DNA from: Agapetus fuscipes
Lineage: Eukaryota; Arthropoda; Insecta; Trichoptera; Glossosomatidae
Assembly (NCBI GenBank): GCA_951799405.1
Contig: OX637339.1
Coordinates: forward strand, 18,538,001-18,602,000
DNA length: 64,000 bases
Direction: 5' to 3'
Part shown: positions 20,655 to 31,508 of the stretch, piece by piece
How positions within the stretch are numbered: the first letter of the stretch is position 1
Layout of the letters: each line of letters starts with the position of its first letter
Program-made: the position numbers and the translations under genes
The notes under the pieces: generated by a model
The model's database searches: none
What the model was told of the DNA's origin: nothing
The model's input: the letters and a program-made list of their open reading frames with translations, nothing else

Positions 20655-21120
20655 TGTTCGATAGAAAGTTACCGTTTTATGTAAGCTACACTCTCCGGCC
20701 CATTGCACATTAGAGGCAATCTACCGTGTGTGTTTGATGGTATTTAAAGCCCTAAATGGTTTGGCTCCATCATATCTGGCAGACATGTTTTCCCCCGTTG
20801 AGGTGAGTGTGAGGCGGCGGACACTTAGGTCAGCGGGGTGTCGAGCTGTCAGGTTGATGCAGCCTCGCCGTCAAATATGCACTAATTTTGGGGATCGCGC
20901 TTTCCGGTTTGCGGGACCAGTGGAGTGGAACAGACTGCCACCCGGAGTGAGAGTTTCGGAATCTGTTGGCATTTTTAAGAAAGCACTCAAACAGCACCTT
21001 TTTAAAATATCTCATTTATGATTAGGAGGGCCCTTGAGGTGTGACATACACAAAAACGGCGCTCTTTTGTCATGTATTAAATCTTAATTAAATAAATTAT
21101 CCTCATATATATACATATAA
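20655..21120 (+). pseudogene. LINE-C C-terminus and 3' tail
   Basis: The 97-codon frame 20728-21021 encodes FKALNGLAPSYLADMFSP, then RRTLRSAGCRAVRLMQPRRQ, RAFRFAGPVEWNRLPPGV and FKKALKQHLFKISHL, the C-terminal domain of CR1/Jockey-like ORF2. The 3' UTR is short: GGGCCCTTGAGGTGTGACAT, ACACAAAAACGGCGCTC, then an AT-rich tail. This tail is the one found on SINE-A. The copy is 5'-truncated. Confidence 0.85.
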
Positions 21121-21720
21121 TCTGTCCAGTTTGTCTATCCACAGATTACCGGACAAACTGTAGGCCTGTATTAAGACCATTGGGGGCCTTGGTGCGGGGA
21201 AAGTCAGGGGGCCACCCAAACCCCTTAACCCCCCCCCCCCCACACGCACACTAAAAATATAGGCTTATTGAGAACCAAAACGATCACTGACGGCTTTTTA
21301 AGTTTATTTTTATGAAACCTATTCGTCAAGTCTTTGTCTTTATGTAAAAAAAATATATTGAAATATTTTTCAAGTCGCCATAGGCGTCTTTGGTCAGGCC
21401 CCTTTTGATATGGACTCCAAACAAAAGTTAGCATCATCTTTAACTCATTTCTAAAAAAAAAATCGTTGCGGTCCCTGGGTCGTGAATGCTTACAAACTTG
21501 GGCTCCCGACATATTTATGTGGAAAAAATCTTTGAATTGTATTTTTCTAAAATGTCATGGTGGCTCCTAGGACGGGGCCCTGATTCGGTCACACCGCTCG
21601 AACCGCCCTTAATCCGGGCCTGCATACACTATTGGACTGGATAGAAAAAAACCCGGGGAGAATGCGTCTGGCATGAAATCAGCGTCCCGGTGTACCTACT
21701 GTGAAGCAGGCGTACAGATC
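21121..21720. other. Unassigned sequence with a C-run
   Basis: Contains a C-rich run at 21229-21241. No coding, TIR or RNA signature is recognised. Confidence 0.35.
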
Positions 21721-21975
21721 TATAATCTATCTATAATCTAAGCTGCAAGGATATGTAAGCATTTAAGGCTCATATGAAATGCATGCCTACAGACAGGCAC
21801 ATGTAGGTTCGCGCCTACACATTCTGCATGTGTGCATACAAATAAAGAAAACCTCATATGGACATAAACCTTGCAACTCCTGCCGCCGTTCCCTGAACCA
21901 GGGTGGCATTGGCAAAAGTGAACCGATTTTTACAGCACGGGTGGTCAGCCTCGTACCAACCTATCAGTCAAGGAG
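21721..21975 (-). mobile_element. G block within the candidate intron
   Basis: Full-length but diverged G block with a TCTATAATCTA tail. It lies just downstream of the splice donor of the candidate exon, so it would be intronic. Confidence 0.75.
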
Positions 21976-22039
21976 ATAGTAGAAATAAATGCATTTAAAA
22001 ATTAAAAATCTTTGCCTGAAAACGCATTTTGGAACCTAC

Positions 22040-22328
22040 CTTGTGGTGATGGTGTGAAGACGTCACAACGACTGGAAGTCCATCCACAATGGTGACCACG
22101 ACCCTCCTATCTCCATCTCTTCTCCGACCCTGCTGCTGCTGCTGCACCTTCACAGTGTCGCTATTCCTCTGCTGCGCCGGATGGTGATGCCTCTCCACCA
22201 CAACCACATGCTTTGAAGAGTTGCTCTTGGATCTCCTGAGCAGCCGCAGCACTTGCGCCTTGACGCTGTGCTCCTTCTCTTGCTTGTCCTCATCTGTGTT
22301 GTAGTTGCCAGAGTCGTGTCTGTGCCTG

Positions 22329-22365
<37 letters not shown>

Positions 22366-22534
22366 TGGCCTGCCGCTTGGCGTAGTGCGCGTCCTGCGCG
22401 TGCGCGTTGTGGTGGCGGTAGTGCACGTAGTGCGCGTCCTTGGCGTGCGCGCACGAGGGCTGCACGCCGCCCATGGCGCGCACGGCGCACGCGGCGTCCA
22501 CCTTGTTGCCAGCCACGCACGACACCTCATACAT
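22040..22534 (-). CDS. Candidate host exon: His/Gln-rich hypothetical protein
   Basis: An open frame of 165 codons runs from ATG (22534) to CACAAG at 22040, where GTAGGT follows: a good splice donor in phase 0. Reading through the donor would stop at 21995. Composition is GC-rich, unlike the AT-rich surroundings. The protein has Cys/Ala-rich start MYEVSCVAGNKVDAAC, a His/Ala-rich stretch, Gln-11 at residues 58-68, basic middle RLLRRSK, QQQQQ, and Val-rich RRVVVTIVDGLPVVVTS. I do not recognise the family. An in-frame stop lies eight codons upstream of the ATG, so this is either a first coding exon or an internal exon starting within a few bases. It could be a GC-rich relic. Confidence 0.55.
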
Positions 22535-22700
22535 GACACCACTATTTTTTTTTCACTTCAAATTTACACTTGAAAATTTTCAGTCATTGGTTGCATTTTT
22601 CAAAACTGAAAGATATTTTTGTTACAACGAATATTCATACAAAATATATTGAGCATATTTATTACATGAATTTTCAACTACCTACGTATTTTTTAACTAT

Positions 22701-22948
22701 ATAATCTCTATAATCTAAGTTGCAAGGATATATTCATTTAAAGCTCTCAGATGTATGCCCACAAACCAACAAGTGTAGTTCGCGCTTACAAATGCTGAAT
22801 GTGTACCTCCAAATAAATCCAAACCTCAAATGAACATAAGCCCCACAACTTTTGCCGACCTTCTCTGAAACAGGGGTGACATTGGCAAAGTGAACCATTT
22901 TTTACAGTATGGGTGGTCAGCCTCATACCAACCTATAAGTCAAGGAAA
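22701..22948 (-). mobile_element. G block, full length
   Basis: From TATAATCTAAGTTGCAAGG to CAACCTATAAGTCAAGGAA; same subfamily as 8841-9083 and very similar to it. Confidence 0.8.
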
Positions 22949-23714
22949 CTACCTATTTGAAATATCAATCAATTAAAATTGACTTGAAAATTGCACTTTT
23001 CGGATGTTTGGCGAACCGTTCCGTTCATCCTCAATCGTCGCGTAGAAAGAGTGCCTCCTGAAAGATCGAGAATAATATAAGTTCTCCTTTAACGGTTCGT
23101 CAAATATCTTACAAGTGAAATTGTTTTTACAGTCTATTTTAATGTATATCAATTTACTATCACACAATGTTTTTACTTCTGGAAGGTTTACCTTAAAGCA
23201 TCAACAATAAATACGTAACTTTGCAAAGTTGTGTGACTTCAAAATAAAAACCTACTCTTTACGGATTTATCCACGTTTTTTACAAGATATTTTTATATTT
23301 TCTGGCTTGAAAAAACCATGCTAAAATTACACTGAAAAATTCATAGAAATCCCCCTGTGTGGCTTCGCGTGTGTGTATGTGTCGGAATACTACAGAGCTC
23401 AAAGGCCGCGTTCAGTTTGAAAGGCCCCCCTTCAGGATAATGTGTGTTAGTAGGTGTGGGTGTGCGTTGTACGAGGATACAGTTACATATCCACAGAGGC
23501 AATAATTTGCACCCTCCTGGGTAAAAATATTTCCTACCACTTTAGAACGCGAAACGGACGATGTTAAAATATCAAAGTAACGTTTGCTAAGTTCGAAATT
23601 AAATGCAATTTTATGATACTTTCCAAACAAGTTGCTGAACCATCACCATCATCGTCATAGGTACATAATTTTATATCATGTGCTGTTTAGCTCTGTGATG
23701 TTTTTTTTGACCAG
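22949..23714. other. Unassigned sequence
   Basis: Two minus-strand open frames of 64 and 72 codons have no recognised motif. I would not call them genes. Confidence 0.35.
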
Positions 23715-23954
23715 TACCCTTAGTACGAGTTGCAAAACTTGAGAAACGTAAAGTTTACGGAAAATATTAAAGAGTGATTTCTCCCAAAATCTGCCGTTTT
23801 TGTTTCTTACACTGTATGGTCTTAGCAAAAGAGTTACAGTGATGAAATAAATCAAGTTCAAACAAACAAAAACGGCAGATTTTGGGGGAAATTACTCTTT
23901 AATAACTGCCGTAAACTTTACATTACTCAAGTTTTGCAACTCGTACTAAGGGTA
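23715..23954. mobile_element. MITE-P copy
   Basis: Near-perfect inverted repeat of 240 bp: TACCCTTAGTACGAGTTGCA at the left and its complement at the right. Arms are about 100 bp (including AAACGGCAGATTTTGGG) around a short centre. Flanks are CAG and AAG, a possible mutated 3 bp target duplication. Confidence 0.85.
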
Positions 23955-24581
23955 AAGGGGTCGGAGCAGAACAAACATAGTGAGTAATGGTCGAATGGTT
24001 GAAGGAATTAAAACAGACCAGTCGGCCACTCCAGAATGATCTCACCAGAAGCAACTGCTTTCTATTTTCTTTTTGTCTGTAACGTTTGTGTCAGGTAATG
24101 TTTTGTCATGTAATGTTTTAACACGTTCCATTTATGGTATTGAAACGTATGTGTGTTTTTACTTTAGTCAGTGTGGCTGTGTCTCTGGATTATACTTGTA
24201 TTTGATCGATGGTGCGAACATTCGCTCGAATCTTCTAAATAAGAATATTCTAGCGTGGTCTCGCGTGAGCCAGAATAACCGATAAATCGAGATCGAGATG
24301 CTTTGAAAAAAGACTTGTATCGGAGCCGTCGAGCTGCACAGTAAAAAAAAAGCCACTCTGTAATCGAAACAAATGTTATCGGAATCTAAAAATAAATCAA
24401 CCGAAGTTCTTATCCCATTCAACCCGTAAATTGTGAAAGTTTATATTCTGTTTGAGGAACGTGATGTTTTGTCATATGATTTTGCGTCCTTATGTGTTTT
24501 GTCTTGTGATGTTTTGAGACAACACTGTCTTCATTGGAATACATTATAATTCTTTTTAAAAATAAGAATTTGTTTTCTGTT
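23955..24581. other. Unassigned sequence
   Basis: No feature recognised. Several words of the type TGTGATGTTTTG/TGTAATGTTTT repeat loosely at 24090-24120 and 24460-24520. Confidence 0.35.
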
Positions 24582-24905
24582 AGTTTTTGATGTCCGTACA
24601 TATTATAATTTCTTGATTTTAAAAATGTAAATTTGTTGTGTATGTTCCTTGACTTATATATAGGTTGGTATGCGGCTGACCACCCATGGTGTAGCAAATG
24701 GTTCACTTCGCCAATGTCACCCCTGTTTTCAGGGAAGGTCGGCAAGAGTTGCAGGGTGTATGTCCATGTGAGATTCGGGTGATTATATTGTAGGACCACA
24801 TGCGGCATGTTTAAGCGCGAACTTGTGCATGTCTGTTTGTGAAAGTGCATACAATGTGAATCTTTAATGTTGCATATATTTTGCAACTTAGATTAGATTA
24901 GATTT
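24582..24905 (+). mobile_element. LINE-G 3' end: linker plus G block
   Basis: Begins in the LINE-G linker (TTTTTGATGTCCGTACAT, AAAATGTAAAT) and continues through a full G block to TTAGATTAGATT. It is truncated before the coding end. Confidence 0.8.
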
Positions 24906-25540
24906 TCTCATTTCTATGCGTGGTCCATGTTATCTTACACAGTTGGCGTGACGTGAATGAAGCCTCCAATAAAGAAGCAGCCCAATGCTTAATATCATCA
25001 TACGCGAGGGAGGGAAAGCGCTTTTTAATGCTTTTTTCCATATCGCTCTCCGAAGTATTATTATTATTATTATTGATGCCTACCGCACCCGGAAGAAATC
25101 TTCTCATGTACCTATCTACATATAATTTTATACTGGCATATTCCGTTGAATATCACATTTTATTGAAGGACGCTTTAATCTGGGAAAACCTTCAAAGGAC
25201 GACACCTTTTTGAGCGAGCGCTCTTCTTCTATTTACATTTTTTTTCAACAAGGACAAACCAACGAATGGAAAATACGGCGTGTAAAGTAAAAAGAACGTA
25301 ATTTATTTTGAAGAAAAATATGCGAAAAATTGGCTAAACAGAAAGAAATCCAGTTGTTAGCTTTTCTTCTTCGATGGCCCTACAGCTCATTTAGCTGTTT
25401 CGAACCCCGCCTGCGCCGTGTCCTATCGACAATAACTTCGACCGCGGTTCAACAGAATATTCAAAATAATGAATTATTGATTGATAATGTCAATGCGTGT
25501 TTCTGGCCAGGCAAAATAGGTTGGTAAATTGCATTCTATA
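24906..25540. other. Unassigned low-copy sequence
   Basis: A 69-codon minus frame (25107-24898; Asn-6 run, then EKSIKKRFPSLAYDDIKHWA) and a 65-codon plus frame (25330-25527) are present. The minus frame has a protein-like composition and could be an exon fragment. Neither has a known domain or convincing splice sites. Confidence 0.3.
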
Positions 25541-25782
25541 ATTTATAATATAAGTTGCAAAAACATTGAAAATTCATATTAAATGCAAACCCACAAACAG
25601 ACACGCGTAAGTTCGCGTTTACAAATGCTGAATGTGTACTTACAAATAAAATCCAAACCTCAAATAAACATAAGCCCTGCAACTTTTGCCGACCTTCCCC
25701 AAAACAGGGGTGACATTGGCAAAGTGAATCATTTTTTACAATATAGAAGGTCAGCCTCATACCAACATATAAGTTGAGGAAT
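25541..25782 (-). mobile_element. G block, full length
   Basis: Head-to-tail next to the G block of the large LINE-G copy, separated only by the (TATAATC)n tail. The tail region is shorter than usual (CATTGAAAATTCATATTAAA). Confidence 0.8.
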
Positions 25783-27678
25783 TCTATATAATCTATAATC
25801 TATAATCTAAGTTGCAAGGATATATTCATTCAAAGCTTTTAGATGTATGCCCACAAACAAACACGTGTAGTTCGCGCTTACAAATGCTGATTGTGTACTT
25901 ACAAATAAAATCCAAACCTCAAATGAACATAAGCCCTGCAACTCTTGCCGACATTCCCTGAAACAGGGGTGACATCGGCAAAGTGAACCATTTTTTACAG
26001 TATGGGTGGTCAGCCTCATACCAACCTATAAGTCAAGGAATACGAGTAAAAAATAACATTTAAGTATAAGAAAACAACAAAACCTTAAAAATAAATCTAT
26101 ACAAAAAAAGTAAAAAAAAAAAGAAATGTCTTATGCAAAAAATGTAGCAAGCCAATAAACCAACATTAAAAATCAGCATTGCAGATTAGCCGCCACTTCT
26201 TCCTGTCCTTGCATACTTCTTTCATTTCATCCAGAGTCATAACCTTTTTCATACAAGTCCTCCTTTTATTATGACTCTGGATATCCCATTCATTCGCTAT
26301 TTCAGAGATTTGATCCTTCCATACTTTTCTCGGTCTTCCTCTACCCCGACATCCATCTATTCTAGCAACATATACTTTCTTCGTCAATCTTTCATCACTC
26401 ATTCTCTCCAAATGCCCGAACCATCTTAACATACTTCTTTTAATCTTCACTTTCACACTTTCCCTTACACCACATTCTTCTCTTACAAAATCATTCCTCA
26501 CCCTGTCACTTCGTTTTTTCCCAATCATACTTCTTAGATAGTCCATTTCTACTGTATGGACTTTACTAATTTCCCTTTCACTCACCGTCCAGGCTTCACT
26601 TCCATACATCAAGGTTGGCACTAGTATACCACCGTGCACCGCCAATCTAACATTTTTTGAGAGATTTTGGTTCCTGGCGATGCAAGCGGTCGCACCCAGT
26701 ACACACCTGCCTTTCATTATTCTTCTTTCAAATTCACCGGTCATTCTTCCATCTTTTTCAAACTTACTTCCCAGGTATACAAACTCATTTACGACATCAA
26801 CATTCATTCCATTAATTTTAAATTCATAATTCATATTTTCATCATCTCTTTCAAAAATCAATACTTTCGTCTTACTTGCATTCAACTTCAAATGGTTACC
26901 TAACAAAGCTTCATTCAATCTAGAGAGCATTGTTTGCAATTCTACTGCAGAATCAGATACAAGAACTGCATCATCTGCATACAGTAGAACACTCACTTTG
27001 CTCTCTCCTATCATCAATCCACAATCATTAAGTCTAGCATCCCTGACACACTTGTCCATAACTATGTTAAATAGCCATGGACTCATCACACATCCTTGCC
27101 TCACACCCTTATACACTTCAAACCACTCACTATACTCACCATCAATACGGACACATGCCTTACTATTTTCATAGTTTGCATGCACCGCACCAAGGAGAGC
27201 CCCATTCACTCCGTATGCTTTCAAAACATCCCATAACATACCTCTGTCCACTGAGTCAAAAGCCTTTTCCAGATCTACAAAGGCCGTGAACAGCTTCCGC
27301 CTCACCGACAATTGTTTTTCAACTAGTTGTAGTAGAGTAAAAATCTGATCAACACAGCCTCTACCGGCCATAAAGCCGGACTGTATATCGGAAATCCTTT
27401 CACTAGTAGTCAGAATCACATTTTTTATAATCACCTTACAGAAGACTTTTCCTGGTATACTGAGTAGACTGATTGGTCTGAAGTTCTGACAGTCTTTTTT
27501 GTCCCCTTTACCTTTGTAAATGGGAACAATGACTGCCTTCCTCCAATCCATCGGTACTACTCCTGCATTCACACAAAGCTTACATAATTCGTACATCCAA
27601 TCTATCACACATTCACCTCCTGCTTTCAACATTTCACCATTTATACCATCATTTCCTTTTCGCAAATATATTTTATTT
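25783..27678 (-). mobile_element. LINE-G, longest copy (5'-truncated)
   Basis: Order on the minus strand: RT frame (27665-26166), ~125 bp linker, G block (about 26041-25805) and a TTATAGATTATAGATT tail. The endonuclease and the N-terminal RT region are missing. It shows that the widespread G block is the 3' UTR of this LINE. Confidence 0.9.
26166..27665 (-). CDS. RTE-like reverse transcriptase, 5'-truncated but open
   Basis: A 499-codon frame without stops. RT motifs: FRPISLLSIPGKVFCKVI (62-79), motif A AFVDLEKAFDSVD (catalytic Asp131), motif B GVRQGCVMSPWLFN (187-200), motif C LLYADDAVLV (catalytic Asp231/232). C-terminal region: PTLMYGSEAWTVSEREISKV, then RWFGHLERMSDERLTKKVY, GRGRPRKVWKDQI and CMKKVM. 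The enzyme copies element RNA at a nicked target site. The first codon shown is not a true start; truncation lies near 27678, in or just before the first RT motifs. An open frame this long implies recent activity of the family. Confidence 0.9.
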   Translation of the reverse strand: MRKGNDGINGEMLKAGGECVIDWMYELCKLCVNAGVVPMDWRKAVIVPIYKGKGDKKDCQNFRPISLLSIPGKVFCKVIIKNVILTTSERISDIQSGFMAGRGCVDQIFTLLQLVEKQLSVRRKLFTAFVDLEKAFDSVDRGMLWDVLKAYGVNGALLGAVHANYENSKACVRIDGEYSEWFEVYKGVRQGCVMSPWLFNIVMDKCVRDARLNDCGLMIGESKVSVLLYADDAVLVSDSAVELQTMLSRLNEALLGNHLKLNASKTKVLIFERDDENMNYEFKINGMNVDVVNEFVYLGSKFEKDGRMTGEFERRIMKGRCVLGATACIARNQNLSKNVRLAVHGGILVPTLMYGSEAWTVSEREISKVHTVEMDYLRSMIGKKRSDRVRNDFVREECGVRESVKVKIKRSMLRWFGHLERMSDERLTKKVYVARIDGCRGRGRPRKVWKDQISEIANEWDIQSHNKRRTCMKKVMTLDEMKEVCKDRKKWRLICNADF

Positions 27679-27948
27679 CAAATAAATACGTATCACCAGA
27701 AAAATGTCAACCAACATAAATTCCCAGTAAATAATTATTCCCTCGGATTGTGTTTCGTCTTGATTTTTGTATTAACATTGCCATTCCTTTGAACATGAGA
27801 TCATCGGCGGGTAAACACAAAATAATATTCTTCGTTACATAACAAAAATAATTAGACTTCTGCCCTTTGAAATCACACTCAGCAAGTCAACAACAAACAC
27901 ATTGCAATCTGAATGTAAACACTCTTACCCAATCTCACCACACTATAA
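27679..27948. other. Unassigned AT-rich sequence
   Basis: Flank of the large LINE-G copy. No feature is seen. Confidence 0.35.
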
Positions 27949-28211
27949 TAATCTATAATCTAAGTTGCAAGGATATATTAATTTAAAGCTCTCAGATGTA
28001 TGCCCACAAACATACAAGTGTAGTTCGCGCTTACAAATGCTGAATGTGTACTTACAAATAAAATCCAAATCTCAAATGAACATAAGCCCCACAACTTTCG
28101 CCGACCTTCCCTGAAACAGGGGTGACATTGGCAAAGTGAACCATTTTTTACAGTATGGGTGGTCAGCCTCATACCAACCTATAAGTCAAGGAATACAGTA
28201 TGGGTGGTCAG
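27949..28211 (-). mobile_element. G block with repeated end
   Basis: A full G block ends at 28193 (CTATAAGTCAAGGAA) and is followed at once by a second copy of ACAGTATGGGTGGTCAG. That is a short backward jump, as if reverse transcription re-started on its own template. Confidence 0.75.
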
Positions 28212-28264
28212 AATATCGTGAATACGACGACTTATTGACATTCCAGATTCCCAATAATACAAGC

Positions 28265-28369
28265 CGGTTCGCAACTAAGCCACACATATAGTGTAACATC
28301 TTGCCTGCGTTATCCCCGAAGGGGTCGCACGTGGCGATTCGGGACCTATTTATTTTTACGGATAAGGGG
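28265..28369 (-). mobile_element. SINE-B 3' end fragment
   Basis: Only the last ~100 bp (CCCTTATCCGTAAAAATAAA, CCCCTTCGGGGATAACGC, AGTTGCGAA). It abuts the LINE-G fragment at 28370. Confidence 0.7.
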
Positions 28370-28457
28370 CAGAAAGAAATGGCGATTGATCTGTAATGTT
28401 GGCGGCTAGGGTTTATTAAAGTGAAATTTGTTTTATGTTTTAGATTTTGATGTCCAT

Positions 28458-28722
28458 ATATCTAATCTAATCTAATCTAATCTAAGCTGCAAAGATATAT
28501 ATCATTTAAGTTTTATATTAAATGCATTCCCACAAGCAGATATGTATAATTTCGCGCTAACACATGCCGCATGTGGACCTACAATATAAAAACCCAATCT
28601 CAAATGAACATAAGCCTTGCAACTCTTGCCGTCCTTCCCTGAAACAGAGGTGACATTGGCAAAGTGAACCAATTTTTACATTATGGGTGGTCAGCCGCAT
28701 AACAACCTATAAGTCAAGGAAC
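28458..28722 (-). mobile_element. G block inserted in LINE-G
   Basis: Full G block with (TCTAA)n tail, in reverse orientation to its host LINE-G. Both flanks are AT repeats (ATATAT), a plausible short target duplication. Confidence 0.8.
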
Positions 28723-28738
28723 AATATATATATTATTA

Positions 28739-30502
28739 CTAGCAGACCAAACCGCGCTCTCGCACGGTTGGCTGCTAGGCCCTCCGGGAAGTTTTTAGTC
28801 TAGCTTCGCCATAATTTTTTGCCCTTATGTCCTTTATTTCATTGAATGCTTCGTTTTTGTTTCAAGTTTTTTTTTCATGTTTTTCTATTAGTTATTTTCA
28901 AAATTAGTTTTTTATTTTTTAATTTCCCGTTTCTATTGTTGTAATTTTTTGATAAAGATGAATTTCATGTTATTTTATTTTTTAATTTTTGATTTCATGT
29001 TTTTCGATTATTTATTTTGTTTTTATTTAAACCATTTGATTTCGTGTTTCTTTTTTTTTGTTGTCTGTTTTTTTTAATGTTAGAGTTCATGTTATTTTAT
29101 TTCATTTTTTTTTTTATTTTAAAATTCATGTTTTCTTTTCGTGTTTTTTAAAAAAAAAAAAAATTTTTGATTTCATGTTTTTCGATTATTTTTTTTTTCT
29201 TTTTAATATTTGATTTCGTGTTTCTTTTTTTTTTGTTGTAAGTTTTTTTTAATGTTAGATTTCATGTTATTTTATTTCATTTTTTTATTAAATTTTGATT
29301 ATGCGTTTTTTTCTATGTTAAAAGTTTTTTTCTGTAGCCCGAAATTCTTTTTGATTTTTGTTTTTTTTTTTTATGTTGTGTCAAATTTTTATTTTTGACC
29401 ATTTTTGATTTTTTATTAAAAGGATTATTTTACATTTTTTTTGGCATATAAATCCACTCTTTAAATTTTCCACGATTACATAGAAGGTAATGTTATGTGA
29501 TTGGCTGTTGGAGTATATAACATGTCAGTATATAGGTACATATTACATAAGAGATTTTTGTGTTTGATTGGTCGATAGAAAATAACTTTTTAATCTTCCA
29601 CCATTTTGTCGCGAAACCAACATTTCATTGGCTGTACAGTACATAAGGCATGTTGGTATAAAACAATAATGGATTTCATTGGTCAAAAGTATCCGCATAT
29701 CCACCTCACACAATGTATATAAAACAATAGCCTCAAGAAAGAAAATGACTTTGTGAAGAATTAGGTATTTTAATGTTTTGTTAGAAAAATATTGCCATTG
29801 AAAAAAAAAATCTTTCAAAAGTTGTTGACATAATCGAAACAAACTCAAAAATGTAAAAATTAACCTCCAAAATTCAAAATAGACGCCAGCAGACCTCTGA
29901 TTATTAGAGAAACCAAAAAAATGTATGGCAGCTACTCTTAATCCTTCATGTATTTTGTTGTACTTTTGAAAATACTTAAGTCTGTTTATTTTTAGGTGGC
30001 ATGTTCAATTTCATTGTTCCAACTTAATGCATGCGCCCGTTGTGCCAACTGAAAGATATTGTTTTGTATTTTTTTCTATGTAGGTATTTACAAACTTTGT
30101 TTGAAGAATTTACTTTTTGCGAAAAAGTTTCTTCCAAAAGTTGTTAAAATTACTAAGAGGCATAACCATTTCGAATATCAAGTCTTTAAATTCAAAATGG
30201 CCGCCAGCGGCATGATTTCCATTTTCAGTCTGTATCGCAGGTATGCGAAATATGCACGTGACGTCATCGAGACCCTAACAGTTGTTTAAGTTTGAGCATT
30301 TTATGGGGGTATGCAAAATAGCAGCATCGTGCTGCGAACGGTCTGGGCGCCTATAGTGGTACAAATATACAAACAAACAAACACCAAAAATTCTGGAATC
30401 TAGCGTTAGTTCAGTTTGTCAATAGAAACACTTTGTAGAAAAAAAAATTTGCAAATTCGAAAAAAACAGACGCAAATACCCCTTCCTTTTTTATATATAA
30501 GA
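28739..30502 (-). mobile_element. Non-autonomous Helitron, 1764 bp
   Basis: On the minus strand it begins TCTTATATATAAAAAAGG and ends with hairpin AACCGTGC-GAGA-GCGCGGTT, TGGTCTG, CTAG. It sits between A and T of the LINE-G linker with no target duplication, as shown by the unbroken paralogue near 40858-40868. No Rep/helicase is encoded. The interior has a T-rich stretch (28830-29420) and AAATGGCCGCCAGCGGC. Confidence 0.92.
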
Positions 30503-30786
30503 TTTATTGATTTAAAAAAATGTAACCTGTCGTGTATGTTCCTTGACTGGTATGCGGCTGACCACCCATGCTGTAAAAATGGTTCACTTTGCCAATGTCA
30601 CCCCTTTTTCAGGGAAGGACGGCAAGAGTTGCAGGGTGTATGTCCATTTGAGATTTGGTTTTTATGTTGTAGGTTCACATGAGGCATGTGCAAGCGCGAA
30701 CTTGTACGTGTCTGGTTGTGAGAATGCATGTAATGTGAATCTCCAATGTAACATATCTTTGCAACTTAGATAAGATTAGATTAGGG

Positions 30787-31177
30787 GGCCGGCCTCACAC
30801 CAACCACTTTCAGTTGAAGTGGGGGTTTCCCAGCTCCCGGGGGGCTGGCTCTAATTTCTTGTAAATGCTGAGTAAACCTTGAGATCGAACCCTTGCTCTC
30901 GGCATGGAATGCAAGCATTCTACCAATCGAGCTATCGACCTTTTTACGAGCTTGGTCGTCGTCGCTACAAAGCGCCAATTCTCAAGCAAGACCCAGTTGC
31001 TGTAAGGCTGGATGAACCTTTGATGACCGGTCTTTGGTAAAGGTTTATGAATATTTCAACCCAGCGAAGAGCAGATTTGAAAATATAAATTGTATATTTT
31101 TGGTGCTACGCAGGGATTCGAACCCACAACCTTCCCATTCAGAGTCCGAAGTGTTACCACTGAACTACGGACCGGTC
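30787..31177 (-). mobile_element. SINE-AB dimer, 3'-truncated
   Basis: Heads A and B are both recognisable. The 3' end stops at GGGGGCCGGCC next to the LINE-G tail at 30786. The A head reads ACCGGTCCGTAGTTCAGTGG. Confidence 0.8.
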
Positions 31178-31244
31178 TTTTTTTTTTAAACGAGGAACAA
31201 TTATCCTTCCTACGCCGCGTCAGCTGTGCTTGTGTGGCGTCACG

Positions 31245-31379
31245 TTTTATGAATATTTCAACCCAGCAAAGAGCAAATTTGAAAATATAAATGGTATATT
31301 TTTGGTGCTACGCCGGGATTCGATCCCTCGACCATCCATTAACGAGTCCGAAGTGTTGCCACTGGACTATGGGCCGCTC
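31245..31379 (-). mobile_element. SINE-A head fragment
   Basis: Repeats the A head and first body part (GGCCCATAGTCCAGTGGCAA, GGATCGAATCCCGGCG). The anticodon region reads GGACTCGTTAATGG, the variant also seen at 13.2 kb and 38.8 kb. Confidence 0.7.
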
Positions 31380-31508
31380 TAACTGCATCTTCTGTCTTCA
31401 CGACAATTAAGCTAGTGTCTACAGTGGGTTGCCATATTAATAGGGACACTTGTGAAAAACGTATTTATCTCACTTTGGTATTCAGAAAACATAAATTTTT
31501 ATTATAAA

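Larger units (their letters stand above)
28370..30786 (+). mobile_element. LINE-G 3' end carrying two nested insertions
   Basis: Segments 28370-28457 (RT end AGAAAGAAATGGCGATTGAT, then linker), 28723-28738 and 30503-30786 (linker plus G block with (GATTA)n tail) join to match the unbroken paralogue at 40750-41141. The gaps are a minus-strand G block (28458-28722) and a Helitron (28739-30502). Confidence 0.85.

Noticed and set aside
22253..22573. Leu-rich and Arg/Thr-rich frames overlapping the candidate exon
   Set aside because: They are shadow frames created by the CAG/CTG run and high GC; only the 22040-22534 frame ends at a good splice donor.
23715..23954. MITE-P as a Tc1/mariner MITE with TA duplication
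   Set aside because: TA is present at every end, but the insertion into the MITE-H TIR shows the duplicated target is CTG and that TA belongs to the element.
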